Source of the DNA: Leishmania martiniquensis
Taxonomy: Eukaryota > Euglenozoa > Kinetoplastea > Trypanosomatida > Trypanosomatidae
NCBI RefSeq assembly: GCF_017916325.1
Contig: NC_090170.1
Location: forward strand, 130,001 to 145,000
Reading direction: 5' to 3'
Length of the DNA stretch: 15,000 nucleotides
Part shown: positions 7,994-15,000 of the stretch, in pieces
How positions within the stretch are numbered: position 1 is the stretch's first letter
How the letters are laid out: each line of letters starts with the position of its first letter
Notes under the pieces: model-generated
The model's database searches: none
Told to the model about the DNA's origin: nothing
Seen by the model: only the letters and a program-made list of their open reading frames with translations
Translations under genes and position numbers: made by a program

Positions 7994-8929
7994 ATGCCGT
8001 TTGGCCCGTCCGTGCGCAGCAACCTTGAGTGCACGGCGGCACCGGCCGCCGCTGAAGTTGGAGTGAACAATGCAGGAGCTGTTAGTGGGGTGGCGACGGC
8101 GGCGGCTTCATCGCCGTCGGCAGTACCAGTTGGAGGTGTAGGTCGGTCGTCGGGCTCTACGCATAACCCGCCCCGCGCGGCGCTGCAGCGGATGGGCAGC
8201 GGTGGAGGCTGCCTCGACGGGGCGACCGCTACACCACGCGGGTACAGCGCCAACGCCTCCGCGCTGCCAACTGCTGCTGACGCAGTGAAGAACGAACCGC
8301 AAAAATCATCAACAACGCAGCTCAGTAGTCCACCCTGCGTTCACGCACCTGAGACGCGCCGCGCATCGCAGGGAAAGACGTCGGCCGGGACCCTCCCGGC
8401 CCTCACTCGCGCTACCCCACCAGGCGCCTCTTCCACCCCGGACGACATCGGTGCAGTCGTCAGCACTACGGCATCGTCTCCAAACAGCACCGTTGCATTG
8501 CCCCCAGTGTACCCACGCCAAAGCAGCAACACCTCCGCAGAAATATCGGAGAGCGAGGGAGGATCCTCCATCAAGCCGAGTAGCAGGTGGACAAGTCTGG
8601 GTAGGCCATATAGCATATCATCGCCCGTGGGTACACGCAGTGCAGTCGCGCCGCTCCCTTCGCTCTCTATCACTGACTCGGGCCAGCGCCCGTCAGCTGG
8701 GGCAGGTGCGGCCACTGCTGCAAGTACCTCAAGCTTGCACCGCGCGGACGCATCGCGCTCGAGTAGTGTGTCACCGTCCCATAGAGAAGATGAGTTGTAC
8801 TTTCGAGAGAACAACATTCCTTCTTTGTTCAATGCGCTGAGCGAGGCCCTTCTTGACGCCCGGCCGGAAGACCCGGTGTTGTTCATGAAGGAGTGGCTGC
8901 AGAAACGGCGTGACACCATCGCCCAATAA
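7994..8929 (+). CDS. Disordered protein with C-terminal RIIa/Dpy-30-like docking domain
   Basis: A 311-aa frame from the first in-frame ATG (7994); the upstream TTG at 7913 lies before the likely splice site. Residues 1 to about 265 are Ser, Ala, Thr, Pro and Gly-rich without hydrophobic periodicity, so probably disordered. Residues about 266-303 are different: YFRENNIPSLFNALSEAL followed by LDARPEDPVLFMKEWLQKR. Two amphipathic helices around a (K/R)PEDP turn, preceded by a Y-x-x-x-N-I-P-x-L-F start, is the pattern of the RIIa/Dpy-30 dimerisation-docking family. It is especially like the version in the extensions of adenylate kinases. In trypanosomes such extensions are linked to flagellar placement, and RIIa domains bind amphipathic helices of anchoring proteins. 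A flagellar or axonemal scaffold role is therefore a reasonable inference. No catalytic domain follows, so this is not itself a kinase. The stop TAA lies eight residues after the domain. Confidence 0.88.
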   Translation: MPFGPSVRSNLECTAAPAAAEVGVNNAGAVSGVATAAASSPSAVPVGGVGRSSGSTHNPPRAALQRMGSGGGCLDGATATPRGYSANASALPTAADAVKNEPQKSSTTQLSSPPCVHAPETRRASQGKTSAGTLPALTRATPPGASSTPDDIGAVVSTTASSPNSTVALPPVYPRQSSNTSAEISESEGGSSIKPSSRWTSLGRPYSISSPVGTRSAVAPLPSLSITDSGQRPSAGAGAATAASTSSLHRADASRSSSVSPSHREDELYFRENNIPSLFNALSEALLDARPEDPVLFMKEWLQKRRDTIAQ

Positions 8930-9146
8930 AACGCAAAGATGTGGCTGAGAAGGTGAGGGGGAGGCAAAGTAGCTGATGCTCACGTCTCTGAGGCGTTTCA
9001 ACGCACTCTGCCGGCTGAGAAGTATGCAGAGGGCGCCGCAGCGCTGCAACACTAACCCCCTCCACACACACACACTTTTGCCTGACCCAGGTCTGCCACT
9101 AATTTTTCTCTCCGTGCTATCCCACAAGTGTTGCCTGTACCAGTAA
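8930..9146. other. Start of 3' UTR with CA repeat
   Basis: Non-coding sequence directly after the RIIa-tailed gene. It includes a CA repeat (9063-9075) and, at about 9099-9127, a pyrimidine-rich stretch ending in AG that could act as a further splice acceptor. Confidence 0.55.
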
Positions 9147-9521
9147 ATGCGGCAGAGCACCTCATGCTGCCATGCTGCTGTGCAGCTTCTCCCGCTTGGT
9201 GTCCTTGTTTGTCTCCATGTGCGTGAGTGTGCCCCTCATGGGTGTCACACAGTCGCCTTCTCTCAGCGGGCTTCGGTGCATGCACCGCCCGAAGATGTGG
9301 CGGTTATCTTCTCCAGTGGCCTCCTCACTTCGTTTCTGCACGTGTACCGCCATTCGTGTGGATGCTGCCCCTTCCTCCCTCGCCAACCCAGCACGGCCGG
9401 GCAAGCTCGCTCAGACGGAGCTCGAAGGAGCCGAGTGTGGGGAGAGGGAGAGAAGACGATGTCGGCAGGAAATGTGTCGGCTGAGCGCACAGGTAATGCG
9501 GAGGGCAAACGCACCCGCTAG
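9147..9521 (+). CDS. Candidate 124-aa hypothetical protein (weak)
   Basis: An ATG-started frame whose ATG is the first one after a pyrimidine-rich tract ending in AG at 9127. The segment VHAPPEDVAVIFSSGLLTSF and the Gly/Arg/Lys-rich end (MSAGNVSAERTGNAEGKRTR) are protein-like. Third positions are moderately G/C-rich but hardly above background, and an overlapping +1 frame (from ATG 9172) is also open with a hydrophobic start. There is no recognised domain. It may be part of the 3' UTR of the preceding gene. Confidence 0.2.
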   Translation: MRQSTSCCHAAVQLLPLGVLVCLHVRECAPHGCHTVAFSQRASVHAPPEDVAVIFSSGLLTSFLHVYRHSCGCCPFLPRQPSTAGQARSDGARRSRVWGEGEKTMSAGNVSAERTGNAEGKRTR

Positions 9522-9804
9522 ATGCGCCCACTTCAACACGTGGACACAGGCCAGCACCCAAGGAAGTCGTCATCGCTCCACAAGTCGGATCCGCTCATAC
9601 GCAGCATGAAGAGCTTTACACCATCGGGTAGCCAAAGGGCGCGGCCGTCGGCGCGTGTCTCCTCTCTCTACTACTCTCTCCGTCTCTTTTGTCTTAGCCT
9701 CGTTCGTGCCGCTCCCTCGCCATTTTGCCCCTTCTGCTAAGTCGTGCCCTCCTTGCTTTGTTCTTCTGTGCTCGCCTTCGTCGCGTCTTGTGCGTGATGG
9801 CATC

Positions 9805-9896
9805 CTCCACTTGGTCTTCCCCGCCTCTCTCTCTCTCCCTTCATCCTTCTCGATCCTCCTCCTTCTGCCCTTCCCCCACCTCACCCCCCTACACAG
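9805..9896 (+). promoter_or_regulatory. Very long polypyrimidine tract ending in AG
   Basis: About 90 bases of almost pure C and T end in ACACAG at 9891-9896. It is the strongest splice-acceptor-like region in the window. An ATG follows immediately (9897), but its 73-codon frame is Cys/Arg/Leu-rich and shows no domain, so no gene is assigned. The tract may serve an untranslated or unannotated transcript, or may simply be spacer. Confidence 0.4.
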
Positions 9897-11379
9897 ATGC
9901 GCTCACTTAGAGGCACAGCGGCTCCAGCGCGGGTGTGCCCAAGGTTTTTTCCCTTCTTCGCCCTCTTTTATGTGCATATGTGCGTGCTTGTGTGCTTCAG
10001 GCGTCTTTTCTGCTCTTTGGGTTTCTTACTGCTCGGGGGTGGGGGAGCGAGAGAGCTGCCCCCCGTCCTCTCTCCTCGGTGCGCTTGTCGCCGGCTTTGT
10101 GTTGGCACCCCTGGCTGATTTCTGGTCTCTCGCGCGCGTCGGGAAAGAAGGAGGAGGAGCTTTGACTTGGCATCCTTGTAGCCGCCGTCATCACAACGTG
10201 CCGATGAACAGCACCAATGAGTGGGATGGATTCGGTGAGGGGAAGCGGGCGGAGGACGCTCAGGATGTATAGACAATGTTAATAGTGCATTCGGCGCCTT
10301 TACCCTTGAATGTGTTGGTTGTTCTCTTCCCAAACGTACACTTAGACGCATACAAACGCCGTCCATGAGCCGCTGCCGTTGGAGATGAATGACTGCTGAC
10401 GCTGTCGCGTGTGGGTGTGTGTGAAAGCGTAGGGGTGCGCGTGGCGGCTCATGAGCGCAGCAGCGAGTTGCCCTGGTGTCCCTTCCCCCCCCCCCCTCCC
10501 CCTCACGCACACGTTCTCATTTGTTCGACACGCAGACCGAAATGTGAGTGCGTTAACAAAGACGTGCTGACAGGGCACTCGATAGGTGGAAAATGGTGGC
10601 AGCTGAGGCCCCACTGACTTTTTTGCTTCGCTCTCCTTTTCCTGGCGGGCAAGACGACGCGAGGGGTTGACGGGGAACGAAGAGCGCCGGAGGGGGGAGG
10701 AGAGGAGGAGAGTGGGGCCGAGTGACCCCATCGATCTCACCCGTTTCGCGGTGAGTTCGCTGTTTTCGTTGTTTGTGAGTGTCAATGTGGGTTTTTTCTT
10801 TTCTTCGACGCATTTTCTTTACAGTGCCTTTTTCTCCCTCTTTCTCCTGTTGACACGTCTCCTCGCTCGTGTGGGCGTGTACGTGTTTGCGTGTGTCTCT
10901 GACGCACAGACGGAGACACAGAGACACAGCAAAAGACTGGACAAGCGATAAAAATGCGTTACCCTTTGCCCATTACCCTCTTTTTAGTCGTCGATAGTGC
11001 GCTCAGAGCTCTGCGCTTGGCGTAGCTTTGTCTCCCTCTCTCATCCTTTTTTTTTCATGTCTTCGCTCTTTCTCTCTGTCCTGCTGATACCGACCGCCTT
11101 AGTGCGTGGCGTCATCCGTTGGGGATTCATATCCGCTTCTTTCGGGGTGGGGGGAGGCACAGAGCTCGCAGACTGCCTGCGGGCCCGGCGGCGGTACCTT
11201 TGGTGTCGGCGGAGAGGTCCGGGCTGGCGCTGTGCAGCACAGGCATGCTACCATGATCACGATCGGGCCAGCTCACTACGAATCGTGTCGGTGATTCAGC
11301 GAGCACAAACAACCCACCGCTGCTTTTCCTTTCCTTTGCCTTTGCTGCGTTGCAGTCACGCTGAGTGTAAGCATGCGCC
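9897..11379. other. Spacer, no supported gene
   Basis: It contains a run of at least 12 C within a longer C tract (about 10484-10504), a GA-rich stretch (10670-10715), T-rich tracts and several frames that translate these. A 22-codon ATG frame at 10204-10272 (MNSTNEWDGFGEGKRAEDAQDV) is protein-like but too short to call. From about 11110 the pyrimidine tracts thin out toward the degenerate element to the right. Confidence 0.5.
10484..10504. repeat. Poly-C tract
   Basis: A homopolymeric C run broken once by T. It is likely to be length-variable and error-prone in assembly. Confidence 0.85.
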
Positions 11380-11844
11380 TTGACTGCTCTGTGCGCAATG
11401 GCACACTGCAAGGGACTGGGACAGCGCCAAGCAGTTTGTGTTGACTCTTGGCTCCTCGCCGAGTCCTCCGGGCACAAGCCGTTCTTCCGCAAGAGAAGCC
11501 GTTCGATTCACACACAGGTCTGTGCACGCTTGGGCCTCGCGGCCGTTTTCAAGCACTTCAGTACAGCAGGGGACAAGGCGCATTGGGTTGGAACTTTTGT
11601 CCTTACCCAACAGGACATACAGATAGGCTCGTAGGGCCCCGCCATCGTTCTCGGGGGGGGCGAGGCCAAGGTAGCGACCTTCTCGAGTTGCAGCGGTGAC
11701 GCTGTTAGACGAATGGATGTGTGAGCCGGCCGTATCCGTGGGGGCGACCTGATGTTACGGGAAGCTTTCGATTAAATTGCAGGCAACTTCAAACCCAGTC
11801 CTCGGGTGATCCATGTGGACTCCGGCTTGCGCTACCCAACGCGT

Positions 11845-11876
11845 GGCACACACGCGCACACACATACACGCATACG
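11845..11876. repeat. CA/CG-rich dinucleotide stretch inside the degenerate element
   Basis: A run of imperfect CA and CG units interrupts the endonuclease-like segments. It looks like later microsatellite growth inside the decayed element. Confidence 0.7.
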
Positions 11877-11941
11877 CAAGGCCGACCCGCCCGGGGCCTC
11901 GGACCATTCTGTGCGGCTGGCCATATGACAAATACCTCACG

Positions 11942-12280
11942 TGCGCAGAGGATTACGACGCACCTACGTGGCCCAGCACAGGGAGGGCCGCCAAGGTGTT
12001 TCTGGATGCCACTATGGCGCTTGGCTGCTTCATCTGCGATGGGAGCCGCGCCACGGACATCGAAAGAGCACTCTGTGGGAGTGCCAAGGCTCTCGCGGGG
12101 CAAGGCATCGAAGCGCTGCCGGATATCCACGCTCTTGCTACAGGAGAAGAGGGGCTCCTTGCGACCCTCCTAACGCTGCGCGTGCGCGATGATCGCACGT
12201 CCCACCGCCCCTTGGACGCTGAGCAGCAATCGGTTCAAGCCATGCGAGAAACTGTCGTCGCGGCGACAGCGCGACCATGA
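11942..12280 (+). pseudogene. Endonuclease-domain remnant of the degenerate retroelement
   Basis: The longest uninterrupted piece of the putative endonuclease, within an open frame running to 12280. EDYDAPTW stands where intact relatives have G-D-(F/Y)-N-A-H-H-P-x-W, so the catalytic Asp-Asn pair and the following His are altered or lost. LDATMALGCFICDGS matches the segment that normally follows. After about 12075 the similarity fades. The frame begins in a CA-repeat-derived stretch (THIHAY) that is not part of the ancestral protein. Confidence 0.4.
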
Positions 12281-12679
12281 GGAAGTCTTACGCTGTTTCT
12301 TCCGCCCTCGCGGATACCGCGGGGCTCGACATCACGAAAAGCAACAACAACCGAGGATGCCAAAGCTCACACGCCGGGCTCCGCAGGGATTTCTCTAGGG
12401 CTCTGTTCCCACCGTCTTGGTGGTGGCCTCGCTGACTGTGGGACTCAAGCAGCCGCCTGGGGCTGCGCCGCACCCTCTCTCCTGAGGACCTCTCACCCCT
12501 CAGATCCTCCGGGGACAGGGATGCCATATGGGCCACACTGCCATTCGCGTCCTGCAGAGCAGAGCACCGGGCACTGGTGCGCACCTCGGGGTTCTGAGCA
12601 CGCCCTCTTGGGCGTGGAGTAGCGCAACCGGCTGGCATTCGCCGTTGCTTTTACACATACGGGAAAGGATCACTGCCAC

Positions 12680-12820
12680 ACCTCGCTGCAGACTTCCTAC
12701 CAGTGCGGGAGGTTGGCTGATGCGCGGCGGGGGCTGCCAAGGCAGGCATCGCTGGGCCCCTTCCTCTGCGGGTTCTGTGCTCGCGCAGGCGGGGGGTTCG
12801 TCAAAGGACTTCTCTGTCTA
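12680..12820 (+). pseudogene. Reverse-transcriptase-domain remnant of the degenerate retroelement
   Basis: A short frame containing GLPRQASLGPFLCGF, matching the reverse transcriptase block in which a turn (G-x-P-Q-G-S) is followed by L-G-P and hydrophobic residues. The sequence on either side diverges quickly and changes frame. The gap from the endonuclease remnant (about 650 bases) is shorter than in intact relatives, so an internal deletion is likely. Confidence 0.35.
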
Positions 12821-13980
12821 GATGGCGGTGATGAGACCAAAGTCGTGCTGCCGTCCCGCCGCTTTGCGCGGACAGTGCCAGGCGAAAGAGCGGGAAGGCC
12901 CTCCGCCACGTTCAGGCCTCCCCCGCGTCGCCGCAGACATTGCGTGCAGTCCAAAATACGCTGACAGCGGAGGTCTCGAGGAGGCGACTCGGTTCACTTT
13001 TTTCTTTGGCCCTTCCAGGGCAAGGCATCACAGCAAAGCGCACAGGCGTGCCCAAATCGACCGTGACGACTGCCCTGAATCGCAGACCTCATCCACAGCC
13101 GCAGACGTGAGTCGGGACATCCCCAAAACCCGCAGTGTGCGGCTCGACAAAAGTCACGTGATGGCAGTCTCTGAACACCACAAGGGCGCGGGTGCCGAGC
13201 TTAGGAGACAAAGATAGGATAGCATCCAAGCACAGCTCCACACAAGCACTTGACTGTGTGTCGTACCCTTGCAGCGGCAGGCAGCTGACAGCGACAGCAC
13301 GCTACGCAGGAGTGTTGCCTACTGCCCCTTTTATACTTGTGATGCCTCGTCTCCGCCACAGCCTCCGCTCTGACCGATTCTCGCTAGGGAAGCGGCGAGC
13401 CTGGCCTTGTGCCCGGTGCGCCTAGCGAGTCTCTCGGACCACTTGATGCTTGGGCTACACCTCGTTTCACGTCGTGATGTGGCACGCAGTAATGCTACGG
13501 AGAGTATGCCGCGCTGCATGGGCTCCGCCCATCGAGTGCCGGCTACTGCTTCCTGCGCCCCCCCCCCCAGGAGGACAAGCCGTGGACTTTTCGTGCGCAC
13601 GCGCGCTACAAGGCAGAGACCCCTTCCACTTGGTACACACTCACACCTGCGAAACGCTTGCAGGCTCAAGGGAAGGCAGAGCGTGACTGCCACCAAAGAA
13701 GCATGGAAGCGCCCCGCCTGCCGCGAGGAATTCGTGCAAGCTATGCAGAAACGGAACGCCAGCGGTATTGACGTTGATGGAAGGGCAAGGCAGTGAGCAC
13801 CTCCTATAGAAACGTCATCCGGCAAGAGGCCCCAGGGCGCCAAAAATTTGTGCGTTCGGCAACGGAGCTGTTCTCCACCGCTGGCGTGGCGCATCACATC
13901 CACAGAGGGCATCCAGGGGTCAGTAGAGCACGAGGGATGGAAGACCAAGGCGCAGGGCGGAAGCATCTCCGTAAATCCGA

Positions 13981-14872
13981 TTCTGTGTGCAGGGGCGTTT
14001 GCGGTCGCGCACTTTGGCACAGCGCTCACTTGTTGGGGTTTCTGTGTTGCTCTCTCCTGTCCCCTCCCGCCTCCCTCTCCACCCCCTCACTGCTTTATTT
14101 CGTCCCGCTTCTTTTGTACGTTGCGTCTTGGTACCCTTCTCTCTCTCCCACTCTCCTACGCTTTGCTGCCCGCGCAGACACATTCGCGCGCAGTCTTTGC
14201 GCGTGTGTCTGGACGCCACGCACTTACCCATGCGCCTCCTTTGCTGCGGCGTTTAGGGTTGCCGTTGTCGGTTCTGTTGCCTTCGCTTTCTCTTCCTCTC
14301 TCTTTTTGCGCCCTTCTTCTATGTATGTCCCCCTCCCTACCCCTCTTCCTCCCCTCTCTGTGTGTGCGTGTGTGTGTTTACCGGCTCTCCTCTTCACCTT
14401 TGTCTTTGAGCTACTGCCGCTGTCTTCTCGATTTGTTTTTTTTTCTTCTCCCCATTCTCCCTCTGCTGCATGCGCGGCGCCGGTTTCCGTCTAATCATGC
14501 GTGTGCGCGCGTGGGTGTTGCTGCCGCTGATGATGCAGTAACGCTCGCGCTTTGGCTCTAAAGCGTCCACTTTCAACCCCGGTGCACATCAACTCGCGTT
14601 GCCAGGCTCTGCGCTGCCCTTGCTCGCCCCTTCTCGCGCACCGCTCCAAGCCACACGTCCAGTACACGCGCTCGTGGACATCCACTCAGGCTTTTGGCCC
14701 AAGAGAAACGCTCACCGCCGCGTAAAGGCAGACCAGTAGGCCCACGCGAACGGAATACAGAGCAGCGGGTGCGATGTGGGAGAGGTCGCGCTGGTATGCA
14801 CGCGCCACACGTGGTCTTCCTGGCGCACGAAGCTCCTCTTCACCCTTTCTCATATCACCGAATAGAGGAGTG
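13981..14872. other. Spacer, possible convergent strand-switch region
   Basis: The pyrimidine-rich + strand texture resumes at about 14030 and continues to about 14470. It includes a TG repeat (about 14359-14378) and a run of ten T (about 14434-14446). Beyond 14500 these tracts stop. No gene is supported. If the minus-strand frame at the right edge is a gene, this stretch lies between 3' ends of opposing transcription units. Confidence 0.45.
14434..14446 (+). terminator. T-rich tract near the putative transcription-unit end
   Basis: A run of ten T preceded by a short T-rich segment, in the spacer between + strand sequence and the possible minus-strand gene. T tracts of this length stop RNA polymerase III, but similar runs occur elsewhere in the window, so a terminating role is only a possibility. 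Confidence 0.15.
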
Positions 14873-15000
14873 TCAGCAGCAGGTCGGTACCGCCGCCGCC
14901 GGTGTGGTCTGTGCCCTTTCCTCCCTTCTCTGGGCGTGCGCAAGTCGCGCGTACACGATGCCGATGCTCTGCAACTTCTCGGGCATCTGCGCGTGGCTCT
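14873..15000 (-). CDS. C-terminal end of a possible minus-strand gene (partial)
   Basis: Reading leftwards from the window edge, a frame of 41 codons ends with TGA at 14873-14875. It has strongly G/C-ending codons in its first 23 codons and a plausible protein sequence (MPEKLQSIGIVYARLAHAQ, then an Arg/Glu- and Thr/Ala-rich tail). It ends in Cys-Cys. A terminal Cys-Cys after a flexible tail is the arrangement used for double prenylation in Rab-type GTPases, but too little is visible to name a family. A second minus-strand frame, open from the edge to 14686, ends in a hydrophobic segment (VRVGLLVCLYAAVSVSL) and is the main rival; the + strand is also open here. The assignment is tentative. Confidence 0.35.
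   Translation of the reverse strand, partial: SHAQMPEKLQSIGIVYARLAHAQRREERAQTTPAAAVPTCC

Larger units (their letters stand above)
11380..13980 (+). mobile_element. Degenerate ingi/L1Tc-type non-LTR retrotransposon (DIRE), putative
   Basis: About 2.6 kb that lacks spacer texture and gives protein-like segments switching among the three + frames and interrupted by stops. Segments resembling an AP-like endonuclease, in the expected order, are: a Gly/Arg-rich R-S-R-G-G-R stretch (about 11611-11685); CYGKLSIKLQATSNPVLG (11702-11811, with stops); RPTRPGPRTILCG (11876-11917); and CAEDYDAPTW with LGCFICDGSRATDIE (11942-12073). These fit the family patterns of a gly-rich loop, a core strand, and G-D-F-N-A-H-H-P-x-W followed by a N-D-G-S region. 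Downstream, GLPRQASLGPFL (12731-12766) fits the reverse transcriptase motif G-x-P-Q-G-S-x-L-G-P. The expected second catalytic motif (Y/F-A-D-D) was not found intact. The element is inactive by any reading: no intact frame, shifts and stops throughout. Both ends are approximate. The family assignment is by eye and needs a profile search. Confidence 0.45.

Noticed and set aside
11711..11765. Resemblance to the L1Tc Pr77 promoter/ribozyme hallmark (GAGCCGGCC ... GGGAAGC)
   Set aside because: The match is short, the pairing needed for the ribozyme's first helix is missing, and it falls inside the putative endonuclease coding segments, not at a 5' end. It was judged coincidental.
13331..14029. 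A 232-codon minus-strand frame
   Set aside because: It lies antisense within the degenerate retroelement region, with Cys/Arg/Ser-rich translation, no domain and no acceptor tract on that strand.
14250..14258. TTTAGGGTT, a telomere-like unit
   Set aside because: It is a single copy only; a telomeric array needs tandem repeats.
14562..15000. + strand frame open for about 146 codons to the right edge
   Set aside because: It has no clear start, no splice-acceptor tract before it, and Arg/Pro/Ser-rich translation through 14560-14800. Its G/C third positions near the edge coincide with those of the minus-strand frame, so they give no independent support.

Overview
The window looks like nuclear DNA of a trypanosomatid flagellate, most likely in the Leishmania group. 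Overall G+C is high. Long non-coding stretches are full of polypyrimidine tracts, CA/TG and TA dinucleotide runs and homopolymers. Open frames have no introns, use G/C-rich third positions, and start just after a pyrimidine tract followed by AG, as expected for trans-splicing of a spliced leader. No bacterial signals (Shine-Dalgarno sites, operon overlaps) are seen. Genus or species cannot be fixed from this sequence alone.

Only two protein genes are well supported, both on the + strand. The first (2956-4800, 614 aa) has a basic nuclear-localisation-like motif near its N-terminus, a long low-complexity middle and a C-terminal thioredoxin-fold domain with a Trp-Cys-Pro-Pro-Cys active site, the form typical of tryparedoxins. 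The second (7994-8929, 311 aa) is almost entirely Ser/Ala/Thr-rich and disordered, then ends in one RIIa/Dpy-30-like dimerisation-docking helix pair, similar to segments of flagellar adenylate kinases. They share an inferred transcription unit, but nothing links their functions. Both alternative upstream starts (GTG, TTG) are rejected in favour of the first ATG after the splice-acceptor region.

Region by region: 1-2955 is gene-poor, with one weak candidate small ORF pair (331-393 and 409-819, same frame, separated by TGA). 4801-7993 is a long spacer containing an unusual G+C-rich block (about 5690-6390) that lacks pyrimidine tracts and may be an old retroposon piece. 8930-11379 is spacer with weak small-ORF candidates and a very strong unused-looking splice-acceptor region. 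About 11380-13980 loses the pyrimidine-tract texture and holds broken, frame-shifting segments resembling the endonuclease and reverse transcriptase of ingi/L1Tc-type non-LTR retrotransposons; it is best read as a degenerate element (DIRE). 13980-14870 returns to spacer. At the right edge a minus-strand frame with strong coding-like codon use enters the window and ends at 14873. If real, the window spans the end of a + strand transcription unit and a convergent strand-switch region.

The gene density (two firm genes in 15 kb) is low for this group and fits a strand-switch or otherwise retroelement-rich zone. No tRNA, rRNA, spliced-leader gene, CRISPR array or telomeric array was seen.
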